DNA of 64,000 nt from Bradyrhizobium betae (GCF_004123905.1 NZ_MZXW01000053.1:494219-558218), one strand, 5' to 3'. Numbered from the stretch's first letter, positions 52,050-61,503 are shown. Notes: generated by a model from the letters alone, not told the origin. A program made the numbers and translations.

Positions 52050-54929
52050 ATGCGGGCTGCCACGGAGACACTGCGACGAGGCGCGCACCGACAGGAACTC
52101 TCATTCTCCTTCGGCCGATTTCAGCTAGTTCCCCGCCGCCGGTTGCTGCTTCTTGACGGGCGCCCGGTCAAGCTGGGGGGACGCGCGTTCGAGCTGTTGC
52201 ACCTTTTGGTGCAGCGCTGCGGCGAGCTCGTCAGCAAGGATGAGTTGATGGAGGCCGCCTGGCCGGGCACATTCCTTCACGACAGCAATCTCAAGGTCAA
52301 TATGTGGAGCTTGCGTCGTTCGCTGGGCGACACACAGATCGAGCCCGTCTACATCACGACTGTCCCACGACGGGGCTACAAGTTCATCGCCCGCGTGCAG
52401 GCTAGCCTCGCCGAGGTCGATGACGATCTTGCACCTGCCGACCCGGTTGCCGTGTCCAAGCCGCCATTGTTGCGCGGCATCGTTGGTCGCGAATCGGACA
52501 TGGCAGACATCGCCGATTTGCTGGTCCAGAAGCGGCAGGTCACCCTTGCTGGCCCGGGCGGCGTCGGCAAGACGACGCTCGCTGTCGCGACGGCGCAGTC
52601 CTTTGCCCCCAAATGCCGCGATGGCACGTGCTTTGTCGACCTCACCACAATCTCCGATCCGACTTTTTTCGGCGCGGCGCTGGTGACTGCGCTTGGGATC
52701 AGGGGCAATCCGGACAATAGCCTGACGGCCGTCCTGGACTATCTGAGGCCGCGTCAGATGCTGCTCATTCTGGACAATTGTGAGCATGTGCTGGCTGCTG
52801 CCGTCATCTTCGCCGGCAGGTTCCTGGAGGACGCGTCGCAGTCCATATTGCTCGCGACAAGCCGCGAGCCGCTTGGCACGGCGGCCGAGCACGTCGTGCG
52901 GCTTGGCTCGCTCGCTTCGCCCAGAGCGGGCGAGGCCGCGACAGCCGAGCAGGCCTTCAGATTCCCAGCGGTGCAATTGTTCGCTCGCCGCGCGGCCGAA
53001 TGGGCGGACTACCAGTTTCGCGATGCCGATTGCGAGACCATTGCCTCGATATGCCGTTCACTTGACGGCCTCCCGTTGGCTATCGAGCTGGCCGCGGCCC
53101 AAATCGGCGCATTCAGTCCCCGCGAATTGTTGGCGACAATCGACCGGAATTTGGGATTTCGCGCACCTGGCATCGAAGGCATGTTGCCCCGTCATGAAAC
53201 GTTGATGGCGACGATCGACTGGAGTTTCAGGCTGCTGCCGCACAAGGAAGCCAAGCTGTTCGCCTTGCTGTCGGTGTTCAGCGATGCGTTCGAGGCCGAA
53301 GACGCCGCGTTCGTCGCGGAAGCCGCCGGACTGAATCCGGTCGACGTCGTGACCGGCCTCGGTAGTCTCGTCGCCAAGTCGCTTTTGAGTGCAGAGGCGC
53401 GAGGGGCGAGTCTTCGCTATCGGCTCCTCGACAGCACGCGGCGGTATGCAACCGAGCGGCGCCAGGTCGATCCTGCCTGCCGTCAGGCGCTGCGCCGTCA
53501 CGCGCACCGCGTCGTCGCGCTGTTCGAACGATCTGAAGAAGAGTGGAACTGGCGCGAGCCGACCGATTGGACCCAGCGTTACCTTGGGTACATCGCCGAT
53601 CTGAGGGCTGCTCTTTCATGGGCGTTTGGCGAGGAGGGGGACCCGGTCCTTGGGGTGAGGCTCACGGTTGCGGCCATCACGTTGTGGTCCGAAACCGCAA
53701 TCCTGTCTGAAGCTCAAGCGCGGCTGGAGTTCGCGCTCGCCCTGGCCAAGACCATCGAATGTGACGATTTGCTGAAGGCAAAGCTCGCCTGCGCGCTGGG
53801 ATGGAGCCTGTTCTACGCACGTAAAATGTCGAATGAAAACGAAATTGCGTGGCTCGACGCCATTGGCTTTGCGAGACAAGCCGGGGATCTCGAGTATCAG
53901 CAGCGCGCGTTGGTGGGTTTTGCCTTCTACTTGTTGCAGATTGGCCAAGTCCCGCGCGCCATAACCTATCTTGAGGAGGCCACCGCGCTGGCCGACCGCG
54001 AGCGCGACTTGACGGCAACGTCGGAAGCCGATCGCGCGCTGGCCTGGGCCCGGGCTTTTGCCGGCGAATTGGGCAAAAGTCGCCCTGTTCTCGATCGCCT
54101 CGCAGCAACCTATTCGCTGACCGCGGGACGCTCGCGCAAGGATGCGAACGAAGTTTATCGATTCATCACGGTCCGCTTCAACCTGCCCTTCGTTGCGTGG
54201 ATGCAAGGGCAAGCCGATTATGCGGCCAGGCTGGCCCGCGACGCCGTCGACGCCGCGGATCGCAGTGGTCAGTGGGTGTCGCAGTCGAACGCGCTTGGGC
54301 TTGCCGCACTTCCTGTCTCGCTCGAAACCGGGAATTTGGACGCGCTCGAGAGCTTCACCGAGCGCCTGCGTCGCAATCTGGAACGGGAGCGGATATCGCG
54401 TTGGGTTCCGGTTGAACGCTATTTCTCGGCGTGCCTTCGCGACTTGCGTGGCGATAAGCAGGCGGTGGAGGATATTCGAGCGGCGATCGATGAACTGATC
54501 GAGTGCCGCTTTTTGATGCGCATCGGCAGCTATCTCGCGGTCCTTGCCCGCGCTCTTCTGCGACAGGGACGGATCAAGGAGGCGCGCGAGGCCATCACGG
54601 GGGCCATCGATCATCAGGAACGCCAGGGAGAGCGCTGGTGCCGCTCTGAACTTCAGCGCGTCGATGCCATGGTCCTCTTCCATGCAGGTGAGCCGCTACG
54701 TGCCGAAAGGCGCCTACAGCAGGCGCTTGCCGAAGCGCGCGCAATAGGAGCAACAACGTTCGAGTTGCGTGTCGCCACCGATCTCGCCAGGCAATGGATC
54801 GCTGCCGGCCGCAGGGACAAGGCCATCCGTTTGCTCGCCCCGATCCACCAGAAGTTCACTGAAGGTTTTGAAACGCAGGACCTTGTTGCCGCCTCGCGCC
54901 TGCTGCACTCAGCGCGAGGCACGGGGTAG
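52050..54929 (+). CDS. Large regulator: winged helix + NB-ARC ATPase + helical repeats
   Basis: 959 residues. ATG at 52050 has no obvious ribosome site but no better start was found. An OmpR-type winged helix (about 15-115: FELLHLLVQRCGELVSKDEL, NMWSLRRSLGD and ITTVPRRGYKFIAR) precedes an NB-ARC/AAA ATPase with Walker A GPGGVGKTT (168-176) and Walker B MLLILDNCEH. The remaining ~550 residues are helical, TPR-like repeats. The layout fits the COG3903 predicted-ATPase regulators and recalls AfsR/MalT-type signal-transduction ATPases. The target genes are probably the run of exported enzymes just upstream. No ligand is known. Confidence 0.88.
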   Translation: MRAATETLRRGAHRQELSFSFGRFQLVPRRRLLLLDGRPVKLGGRAFELLHLLVQRCGELVSKDELMEAAWPGTFLHDSNLKVNMWSLRRSLGDTQIEPVYITTVPRRGYKFIARVQASLAEVDDDLAPADPVAVSKPPLLRGIVGRESDMADIADLLVQKRQVTLAGPGGVGKTTLAVATAQSFAPKCRDGTCFVDLTTISDPTFFGAALVTALGIRGNPDNSLTAVLDYLRPRQMLLILDNCEHVLAAAVIFAGRFLEDASQSILLATSREPLGTAAEHVVRLGSLASPRAGEAATAEQAFRFPAVQLFARRAAEWADYQFRDADCETIASICRSLDGLPLAIELAAAQIGAFSPRELLATIDRNLGFRAPGIEGMLPRHETLMATIDWSFRLLPHKEAKLFALLSVFSDAFEAEDAAFVAEAAGLNPVDVVTGLGSLVAKSLLSAEARGASLRYRLLDSTRRYATERRQVDPACRQALRRHAHRVVALFERSEEEWNWREPTDWTQRYLGYIADLRAALSWAFGEEGDPVLGVRLTVAAITLWSETAILSEAQARLEFALALAKTIECDDLLKAKLACALGWSLFYARKMSNENEIAWLDAIGFARQAGDLEYQQRALVGFAFYLLQIGQVPRAITYLEEATALADRERDLTATSEADRALAWARAFAGELGKSRPVLDRLAATYSLTAGRSRKDANEVYRFITVRFNLPFVAWMQGQADYAARLARDAVDAADRSGQWVSQSNALGLAALPVSLETGNLDALESFTERLRRNLERERISRWVPVERYFSACLRDLRGDKQAVEDIRAAIDELIECRFLMRIGSYLAVLARALLRQGRIKEAREAITGAIDHQERQGERWCRSELQRVDAMVLFHAGEPLRAERRLQQALAEARAIGATTFELRVATDLARQWIAAGRRDKAIRLLAPIHQKFTEGFETQDLVAASRLLHSARGTG

Positions 54930-54989
54930 ATCAGGCCCCAATATGGCTTCAGCGCCGCGAAGTCCCAGACCTACGTCGTCGAATGACCG

Positions 54990-55826
54990 TCAGAACTGGA
55001 TCTCCGGCGGAATGTCGTCCGGGCCGAGACCGACGGCCTCAAAACCCTTGAGGATCCATTCGCGGGTCTGGCCGAGCGCGCGGTTGTAGTCCGCCCAGGC
55101 GCTGAGGAAATCCTTGTAGCGGCGATCGCCTTCGGCACGGATGCCGAGATTGGTCGGCAGCGTGAGCAGCGGCCGGGGCACCGCCAACTCGCCGAGCGTC
55201 GGGTTCTTCTTCAAGGTCGCGACTGAAAGCACGGCGAGCGATATGTTGCAGTCCGCGCGTCCGGTGGATACGGCAAGGATCGCCTCGTTTCGCTCCTTGA
55301 AGCCGAGGATCGTCGCCTTCGGGCAATAACGCCGCGCGATGGTCTCATGCGTGGAGCCGATGTCGACGGCGATCTTGACCTCGGGCTTGTTGATCTCCGC
55401 CCAGGTCTGAGGCTTGGCAAAACCCTTCTTGGTGATGACGGTGAAGGAGTGCACCAGAATGGGTGAGGAGAAGTCGATGACCAGCGAGCGCTCGGGCGTC
55501 GGATTTACCGCAAAGGCAAGATCGATTTTCTCGGCCTGAAGGTCGAGGATCTGGTTGCCCCAGGTCGATTCCAGCGTCTCAACCTTGGCGCCGAGCTTGC
55601 CGGCAATGTCGTTCGCCATGTCGATGCAGGCGCCCGACCATTGATTTGTCGTGAGGTCCTTGTGGAAATAAGGGTCCTGGCCGGCGATGACGGCGATCCG
55701 CAGCAGGCCGCTTTTCTTGATGCGGTCGATCGTGGAGGTCGGCGCGGTGTCGGCCTTGGCCGAACCCGCGGCGGCCATCGCCGCGCCGGCGAGGGCGACG
55801 GTGGTGAGTGCGTCCCTGCGATTCAT
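54990..55826 (-). CDS. Amino-acid-type ABC transporter substrate-binding protein
   Basis: 278 residues. The start follows GGGAG. A twin-Arg-like signal (NRRDALTTVALAGAAMAAA) leads a type-2 periplasmic binding domain of the SBP_bac_3 family: LLRIAVIAGQDPYFHKDLTT, DMANDIAGKLGAKVETLEST, and the Arg in NPTPERSLVIDF that holds the amino-acid carboxylate. No permease or ATPase gene is adjacent, so it must work with a transporter encoded elsewhere. It is divergent from the 2-hydroxyacid dehydrogenase gene, with 89 bp between the starts. Confidence 0.88.
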   Translation of the reverse strand: MNRRDALTTVALAGAAMAAAGSAKADTAPTSTIDRIKKSGLLRIAVIAGQDPYFHKDLTTNQWSGACIDMANDIAGKLGAKVETLESTWGNQILDLQAEKIDLAFAVNPTPERSLVIDFSSPILVHSFTVITKKGFAKPQTWAEINKPEVKIAVDIGSTHETIARRYCPKATILGFKERNEAILAVSTGRADCNISLAVLSVATLKKNPTLGELAVPRPLLTLPTNLGIRAEGDRRYKDFLSAWADYNRALGQTREWILKGFEAVGLGPDDIPPEIQF

Positions 55827-55915
55827 GGGCAGTTGCTCCCGAAGAGATTCAGCCCGGCTTCTGGACTATTCTTGTATTCAGGATAAAATGCAAGATAGTA
55901 TTTCATCTCCCGAAC

Positions 55916-56848
55916 ATGAAAGAGAAGTCCGTGCGCGCGCTTTTCGTCGATGCCAACGACACACTTGCAGCCGTGACTGAAAAGCTGCTGCAGGGCGACA
56001 AGCTGCCGGTGGGCATCAACCGCAACCCGGCCATCACGTCCGACGACTTGCCACGCCTCATGGACGGCGTCGAGATCATGATTGTCGATCACACCGCAGT
56101 GCCGACGGCGGTTGCCGCGCAGTGTGGCGCCCTGAAGCATATCGTCTTTCTCGGTACCGGCGCGCGCAGCTACATGAATCCGGATCAGTTGGCCGAACGC
56201 GGCATCGCCGTTCACACCATCAAGGGCTATGGCGACACGGCGGTGGCCGAATGCGCGATCGCTCTGATGTGGGCCTCCGCCAAGAGTTTTGGAGAGATGG
56301 ACCGCGGCATGCGCGAGGGCAACTGGCTGCGTCGCGATGCGCTCCAGCTCACTGGCAAGACGCTGGGGCTGATCGGCTTTGGTGGCATTGCCGCGGAAGC
56401 CGCGCGCATGGCGGCGGGCTGCGGCATGAAGGTGATCGCCTGGAACCGGACGCCGAAGACGCATCCGGGCGTCGAGTTCGTGTCACTGCAGAAGCTGCTG
56501 GCCGAGAGCCACGTCATCTCGCTGCATCTGCTGCTCAACGACGAGACCAAGGGCTTTCTGTCGCGCGAGCGTATCGCGCAGATGCGCCCCGGCAACATTT
56601 TGATCAACACGGCGCGCGGCGCCGTCGTCGACGAGGACGCGATGCTCGATGCGCTGCGCTCCGGTCACATCGCCCACGCCGGCCTTGACGTCTTCACCGT
56701 CGAGCCGCTGCCGGCAGGCCATCCGCTCACGAAACTGCCGAACGTGACGCTGTCGGCGCATTCGGCGTTCCGCACCCCGGAGGCGAGCGACAATCTCGTC
56801 GGCGCGGCGCTCGATCATTGCCGCCGTATCATCGCAAATGGACGGTAG
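55916..56848 (+). CDS. D-2-hydroxyacid dehydrogenase
   Basis: 310 residues from ATG at 55916. The NAD domain has GFGGIAAEAA, and the catalytic Arg, Glu and His lie in NTARGAVVDEDAM, the Asp/Glu-rich FTVEPLPAGHP stretch and LSAHSAFRTPE. The family reduces 2-oxo acids to D-2-hydroxy acids or the reverse (phosphoglycerate, glyoxylate, lactate). Its last codons overlap the beginning of a leftover aminotransferase fragment. It opens the + strand catabolic block that extends to 60,679. Confidence 0.87.
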   Translation: MKEKSVRALFVDANDTLAAVTEKLLQGDKLPVGINRNPAITSDDLPRLMDGVEIMIVDHTAVPTAVAAQCGALKHIVFLGTGARSYMNPDQLAERGIAVHTIKGYGDTAVAECAIALMWASAKSFGEMDRGMREGNWLRRDALQLTGKTLGLIGFGGIAAEAARMAAGCGMKVIAWNRTPKTHPGVEFVSLQKLLAESHVISLHLLLNDETKGFLSRERIAQMRPGNILINTARGAVVDEDAMLDALRSGHIAHAGLDVFTVEPLPAGHPLTKLPNVTLSAHSAFRTPEASDNLVGAALDHCRRIIANGR

Positions 56849-56999
56849 TGCAAACAGCAGGGGCGGGCATGATGCCTGCGCAGGGTCCGAGAAGCCTTTC
56901 GATCTTGCGCGCTCGGTCCGCCTGTCCTACGCCACCTCGGAACAAAATCTGCGCGAAGCCGTGATGCGCATCGCCAAAGCCTGCAGGGAGCTGTCATGA
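56838..56999 (+). pseudogene. Remnant of a class I/II aminotransferase C-terminus
   Basis: A 53-codon open frame, overlapping the end of the dehydrogenase gene and the start codon of the ThDP gene (ATGA, 56996-56999). The last ~30 codons read RSVRLSYATSEQNLREAVMR followed by IAKACRELS, which is the usual last helix of aspartate-type aminotransferases (normally ~390 residues, ending FVRISYATS...REA..RI). The first ~20 codons have no such match. The rest of the gene, with the PLP lysine, is missing. I read it as the deletion remnant of an aminotransferase that once preceded the ThDP gene. Confidence 0.65.
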
Positions 57000-58657
57000 G
57001 CATTCGCAACACTCGCACCGGGGGCCAGATCCTGATCGATCAGCTTGTCGCCCAAGGTGTCGACCGCGTCACCTGCGTGCCGGGCGAGAGCTATCTGGCG
57101 GCACTCGACGCGCTGCACGACAGCCCGATCGACGTCGTGATCTGCCGCGCCGAAGGCGGCGCCGCGATGATGGCGGAAGCCTATGGCAAGCTCACGGGAC
57201 GCCCGGGCGTCTGCTTCGTCACCCGCGGCCCCGGCGCCACCAATGCCAGCCACGGTGTCCACATCGCAATGCAGGATTCGACGCCGATGATCCTGTTCGT
57301 CGGCCAGGTCGACACCGGCATGCTTGAGCGCGAGGCGTTCCAGGAGCTCGACTACAAGGCGGTATTTGGCACCATGGCGAAATGGGCCGTCGAGATCGAT
57401 CGTCCCGACCGCATTCCGGAGCTGATCGCGCGCGCTTTCCGCGTCGCGATGCAGGGCCGCCCGGGTCCTGTGGTGATCTCGCTGCCGGAGAACATGCTGA
57501 CCGAGACCGCGGCTGTTGCCGATGCGATGCGCATCGAGCCGGCGGTGAGCTGGCCCGCGCCTGCGGATATCGAGCGCGTCGGCGCGATGCTCGCGAGCGC
57601 CAAGGCGCCGCTCGTTATCCTCGGTGGCTCGCGCTGGACCGATGAAGCCACCAAGAGCATCGCGCGCTTCGCCGAACGATTCGACCTGCCGGTCGCGACC
57701 TCGTTCCGTCGCGCGTCGCTGATCGACGCCGATCATTCGCACTATGCTGGCGATCTCGGCATCGGGCCGAGCCCGGGCCTGAAGGCGCGCATCGATAATG
57801 CCGACGTCATTCTCCTGATCGGGGGCCGCATGTCGGAGATGCCATCCTCGTCCTACACGCTGTTCGATATTCCGACGCCGAAGCAGAAGCTGATCCACGT
57901 GCATCCCGGCTCGGAAGAGCTCGGCCGCGTCTATCAGCCCGAGCTCGCGATCCAGGCGACCCCCGCCGCTTTCGCCGCTGCCGTCGACACGCTGAAGCCC
58001 GCGGGCACCGTTGCGTGGAAGGGCGAGGCCGCCAAGGCGCACGCCGATTATCTCGCCTGGACCGACAAGGCGCGCGAGCTGCCGGGCCATTTCCAGTATG
58101 GCCAGGTCATGACCTGGTTGCGCGACCGCCTGCCGAAGGACGCGATCGTCTGCAACGGCGCCGGCAACTATGCCGGCTGGATCCATCGTCATCACCGCTT
58201 CCACAGCTTTGCCACCCAGCTCGCGCCGACCTCGGGCTCGATGGGCTACGGCGTGCCGGCGGCGGTGCTCGCCAAGCGGCAGTTTCCGGATCGCGTCGTC
58301 GTTGCCTTTGCCGGCGACGGCTGCTTCCTGATGAACGGCCAGGAATTCGCGACCGCCGTGCAGTATGACGCGCCGCTGGTCGTCATCGTCGTCGACAATT
58401 CGCAGTACGGCACGATCCGCATGCATCAGGAGCGCGACTATCCCGGCCGCGTGGTCGGTACTCAGCTGAAGAACCCCGACTTCGCGATGTACGCCAAGGC
58501 GTTCGGCGGTCATGGCGAGCGCGTCGAGCGCACCGAAGAGTTTGCGCCGGCGTTCGAGCGCGCGCTCGCTTCGGGCAAGCCGTCGATCCTCCACTGCATC
58601 ATTGATCCGCGCGCGATCTCGGTCGGCAAGGATTTTGCGCCCGCAGTAAAGGCATAG
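56996..58657 (+). CDS. ThDP-dependent enzyme, acetolactate synthase (IlvB)-like
   Basis: 553 residues, full length with three domains. ATG overlaps the stop of the remnant upstream. The ThDP-activating Glu53 is in RAEGGAAMMAEAYG. The central domain spans ~185-330. The ThDP motif in the C-terminal domain is GDG (FAGDGCFLMNGQEFATAVQY), ending DNSQYGTI. It belongs to the benzoylformate decarboxylase/oxalyl-CoA/acetolactate group. A standard IlvB in biosynthesis would be followed by ilvN and ilvC, which are absent, so a catabolic 2-oxo acid decarboxylase or carboligase is more likely. Sulfoacetaldehyde acetyltransferase was considered, but no pta neighbour is present. Confidence 0.85.
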   Translation: MSIRNTRTGGQILIDQLVAQGVDRVTCVPGESYLAALDALHDSPIDVVICRAEGGAAMMAEAYGKLTGRPGVCFVTRGPGATNASHGVHIAMQDSTPMILFVGQVDTGMLEREAFQELDYKAVFGTMAKWAVEIDRPDRIPELIARAFRVAMQGRPGPVVISLPENMLTETAAVADAMRIEPAVSWPAPADIERVGAMLASAKAPLVILGGSRWTDEATKSIARFAERFDLPVATSFRRASLIDADHSHYAGDLGIGPSPGLKARIDNADVILLIGGRMSEMPSSSYTLFDIPTPKQKLIHVHPGSEELGRVYQPELAIQATPAAFAAAVDTLKPAGTVAWKGEAAKAHADYLAWTDKARELPGHFQYGQVMTWLRDRLPKDAIVCNGAGNYAGWIHRHHRFHSFATQLAPTSGSMGYGVPAAVLAKRQFPDRVVVAFAGDGCFLMNGQEFATAVQYDAPLVVIVVDNSQYGTIRMHQERDYPGRVVGTQLKNPDFAMYAKAFGGHGERVERTEEFAPAFERALASGKPSILHCIIDPRAISVGKDFAPAVKA

Positions 58658-58660
58658 CCG

Positions 58661-59926
58661 ATGCCGGAGGGCCGCCACGTCGCCATCATCGGAGCCGGCG
58701 CGGTCGGCGTGATCAGCGCCATCGAGGCGCTGCGCGAGGGACATCGCGTCACGCTGATCGATGCGGGCGAGCCCGGTGGCGAACAGGCGGCGAGCTATGG
58801 CAATGCCGGCTGGCTCTCCTCGCATTCGGTGATCCCGCCGGCCGAGCCGGGCATCTGGAAGAAGGTGCCTGGCTATCTGATGGACCCGCTCGGGCCGCTC
58901 GCGATCCGCTGGTCTTATCTGCCGAAGGCGTTGCCCTGGCTGATCAAATACCTGCTCTCGGGCTGGACCGAGGCGCGGGTCGAGAAGACGGCGTTTGCGC
59001 TACGCGACCTCCTGAAGGACGCGCCGCTGCTGCACAGGAAGCTCGCGGAAGAAGCCGGCGTACCCGAACTGGTCGAGCGCAACGGCGTGATGCACGTCTT
59101 CCCGTCGCGCGGCAATTTTGACAACGATCTCGGCTGGCGCCTGCGCAAGAAGGTCGGCGTCCAATGGATGGAGTTGAACGCCGACGAAATGCGTCAGCGC
59201 GAACCGGAGCTGCATCCGCGCTACACCTTTGGTGTGGTGGTGGAGGAGGCCGGCCGCTGCCGTGATCCCGGCGCTTACGTTGCGGCGCTTGCCAATCACG
59301 CAGTTGCCAGCGGCGCGAAGCTCGTGCGCGCGAAGGCTACAGGCCTCAAGCTCGACGGTAACAAGCTCGTGGCCGTCGTCACCGAGACCGGCGAGATTCC
59401 TTGCGACGCTGCAGTCGTTGCCGCCGGTGCGCATTCGAAGCGGCTGACCGCATCGGTCGGCGATCCCCTGCCGCTCGAGACCGAGCGCGGCTATCACGTC
59501 ATGATCGAGAACCCGGAATCGGGTCCGCGCAGTTCGATGATGGCGTCGGACGCCAAGATGGTTGTGAACTGGACCAACAAGGGCCTGCGTGCCGCCGGCA
59601 CCGTCGAGATGGCCGGCCTCGAGGCCGCGCCGAACTGGAAGCGCGCCGAGATTTTGCGCAACAATCTCCTCAGCATGTTTCCAAAACTGCCGAAGGACAT
59701 TCCGGCCTCGCGGGTCAAGACATGGTTCGGCCATCGGCCGAGCATGCCTGATGGCCTTCCCTGCATCGGCCATGCGCGCGCCTCGCGCGACATCGTCTAC
59801 GCCTTCGGCCACGGCCATGTCGGCCTGGTCGGCTCGGCCCGCACCGGCCGTCTCGTCGCGCAGCTCCTGAGCGGCAAGCAGCCCGAAATTCCGCTCGCGC
59901 CGTTTTCGCCCAATCGCTTCCTCTGA
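58661..59926 (+). CDS. FAD-dependent D-amino acid dehydrogenase (DadA-like)
   Basis: 421 residues, starting three bases after the ThDP gene. FAD motif VAIIGAGAVGVISAIEALRE, then QAASYGNAGWLSSHSVIPPA, and the C-terminal YAFGHGHVGLVGSARTGRLV. DadA oxidises D-amino acids to 2-oxo acids, feeding electrons to quinones. It shares an operon with a ThDP enzyme and a racemase-family protein, which fits conversion of an amino acid to an oxo acid followed by decarboxylation. Confidence 0.88.
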   Translation: MPEGRHVAIIGAGAVGVISAIEALREGHRVTLIDAGEPGGEQAASYGNAGWLSSHSVIPPAEPGIWKKVPGYLMDPLGPLAIRWSYLPKALPWLIKYLLSGWTEARVEKTAFALRDLLKDAPLLHRKLAEEAGVPELVERNGVMHVFPSRGNFDNDLGWRLRKKVGVQWMELNADEMRQREPELHPRYTFGVVVEEAGRCRDPGAYVAALANHAVASGAKLVRAKATGLKLDGNKLVAVVTETGEIPCDAAVVAAGAHSKRLTASVGDPLPLETERGYHVMIENPESGPRSSMMASDAKMVVNWTNKGLRAAGTVEMAGLEAAPNWKRAEILRNNLLSMFPKLPKDIPASRVKTWFGHRPSMPDGLPCIGHARASRDIVYAFGHGHVGLVGSARTGRLVAQLLSGKQPEIPLAPFSPNRFL

Positions 59927-59935
59927 GATCGCACC

Positions 59936-60679
59936 ATGACTTATCCTGCCAACTCGCCTTCTCGAATTGCCCGCGGCGGCAAGGCCATCTATGGCGCGCC
60001 CCTCGGGATTTTGATGCTGGAAGCGCGCTTCCCCCGCATTCCCGGCGACATGGGCAACGGCACGACCTGGCCATTCCCGGTGCTCTATCGCGTGGTCAGC
60101 GGCGCTTCGCCGGAGAAGGTGGTGCTGAAGGGCGCCGCCGGCCTGCTGCCTGACTTCATCGACGCGGCCAAGGATCTGGTGCGGCTCGGCGCCGAAGCCA
60201 TCACCACCAATTGCGGCTTCCTCTCGCTGTTCCAGAAGGAGATCGCGGCGGCCGTCGGCGTTCCCGTCGCGACCTCGTCGCTGATGCAGGTGCCGTGGGT
60301 GCAGGCGACCTTGCCGCCCGGCAAGCGCGTTGGCCTCGTCACGGTGTCGGGCTCGACCTTGACGCCGGCCCATCTCGAAGGCGCCGGCGTGCCGCTCGAT
60401 ACGCCGCTGGTCGGCACCGAGCACGGCAAGGAATTTTTCCGCGTCCTGATCAAGGCCGAAAAGGACGATATGGACGTGGCGCAAGCCGAGCGGGATGTGG
60501 TCGAGGCGGGCAAGCAGCTTGTCGCCAAAAACCCTGACGTCGGCGCCATCGTGCTCGAATGCACCAACATGCCTCCTTATGCGGCAGCGTTGCAGGCCGA
60601 AGTGGGATTGCCGGTTTACGACATCTATTCCATGATCACCTGGTTTCATGCTGGACTGCGCCCGCGCGCTTTCGCCTGA
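59936..60679 (+). CDS. Aspartate/glutamate racemase-family protein
   Basis: 247 residues. The two catalytic Cys of the family are present: Cys93 in TTNCGF and Cys209 in LECTNMP. The first part (APLGILMLEARFPRIPGDMG) is typical of a branch that includes hydantoin/maleate-type isomerases rather than cell-wall glutamate racemase. It may supply D-amino acid to the DadA-like enzyme encoded just upstream, or rearrange a dicarboxylate. It ends the + strand operon; a GntR gene follows after 100 bp. Confidence 0.87.
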   Translation: MTYPANSPSRIARGGKAIYGAPLGILMLEARFPRIPGDMGNGTTWPFPVLYRVVSGASPEKVVLKGAAGLLPDFIDAAKDLVRLGAEAITTNCGFLSLFQKEIAAAVGVPVATSSLMQVPWVQATLPPGKRVGLVTVSGSTLTPAHLEGAGVPLDTPLVGTEHGKEFFRVLIKAEKDDMDVAQAERDVVEAGKQLVAKNPDVGAIVLECTNMPPYAAALQAEVGLPVYDIYSMITWFHAGLRPRAFA

Positions 60680-60742
60680 AGTCCGGCTGTCGCAAAGCTC
60701 TGAACAACAGCCGCTAAAGCGTCGTTTGCATTGCCATGGGCT

Positions 60743-60769
60743 ACACAGCCCCGATATATTGGGCTGTGT
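60743..60769. promoter_or_regulatory. Perfect ACACAGCCC/GGGCTGTGT palindrome before gntR
   Basis: ACACAGCCC (60743-60751) and GGGCTGTGT (60761-60769) are perfect inverted repeats with a nine-base A+T-rich spacer, ending ten bases before the gntR start. An operator for autoregulation fits; a terminator of the upstream operon is also possible. Confidence 0.5.
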
Positions 60770-60779
60770 TCGGGCATGA

Positions 60780-61493
60780 ATGCAGTTGATGATGAGCAAC
60801 GTGGAACTGGCCTCCGATAGTATCGTCGATCGCGTCTATGAACAGCTCAAGGCGATGGCCGTGAGCTATGAGTTCAAGCCGGGCGAGCGGCTCAACGAGG
60901 GTGAGCTGGCAAAACGCCTCGGCGTCAGCCGCACGCCGCTGCGCGAGGCGCTGAACCGTCTCAACACCGAGGGCTTCCTGCGCTTCACGCCGGGCAAGGG
61001 CTTCTTCTGTCGCGAGCTCGACGCGCAAGAGATCTTCGATCTCTACGAGCTGCGCAAGTCGATCGAGGTCGCCTCGGTCCGCCTCGCCATCAAGCGCGCC
61101 AAGGACGAGGGCATCGACGCGCTGTTGAAATTCCTCGAAGCCACCGGCCCCGATCCCGGCGGGCGTTCATCGGTCGAGCTGGTGGAGCTCGATGAGACGT
61201 TCCACGAGCGGCTGATGGCGATGTCGAACAATGCCGAGATGCTGCGCGTGCTGCGCAATGTCAACGCCCGCATCCGCTTCGTGCGCTGGATCGACATGGA
61301 CAGCATCAACCGTTCCAATACCCAGGCCGAGCATCGTGCCGTCATCGAGGGATTGAAGGCGCGCGACGAGGAGACCTGCGTCTCCGTACTGGAAAAGCAC
61401 ATCGACCGTCGCCTCGATCGCATCACTTCGGCGATCAAGGAAGGCTACGCGCAGATCTATATGCCGGCCGCGGCGAGGTCCGCGGCGAATTGA
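60780..61493 (+). CDS. GntR-family regulator (FCD domain)
   Basis: 237 residues from ATG at 60780; ATG 60789 and 60792 are in-frame alternatives. HTH residues ~20-80 (VYEQLKAMAVSYEFKPGERL, LAKRLGVSRTPLREALNRLN and RFTPGKGFFC). The FCD domain follows with the metal-binding pattern in DETFHERLMAM, EHRAVIEGL and LEKHIDRRL. It sits between two ThDP gene groups and probably controls them, with the palindrome at 60743 as its site. Likely ligand: an amino or hydroxy acid. Confidence 0.9.
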   Translation: MQLMMSNVELASDSIVDRVYEQLKAMAVSYEFKPGERLNEGELAKRLGVSRTPLREALNRLNTEGFLRFTPGKGFFCRELDAQEIFDLYELRKSIEVASVRLAIKRAKDEGIDALLKFLEATGPDPGGRSSVELVELDETFHERLMAMSNNAEMLRVLRNVNARIRFVRWIDMDSINRSNTQAEHRAVIEGLKARDEETCVSVLEKHIDRRLDRITSAIKEGYAQIYMPAAARSAAN

Positions 61494-61503
61494 GGTTCTC
61501 TTA

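Noticed and set aside
56996..58657. Sulfoacetaldehyde acetyltransferase (Xsc)
   Set aside because: Shorter than Xsc and no phosphate acetyltransferase or taurine genes nearby.
56927..58825. 632-residue minus-strand frame opposite the ThDP gene
   Set aside because: Same artefact; low-complexity Arg/Ala/Asp-rich translation and a well-supported gene on the + strand.
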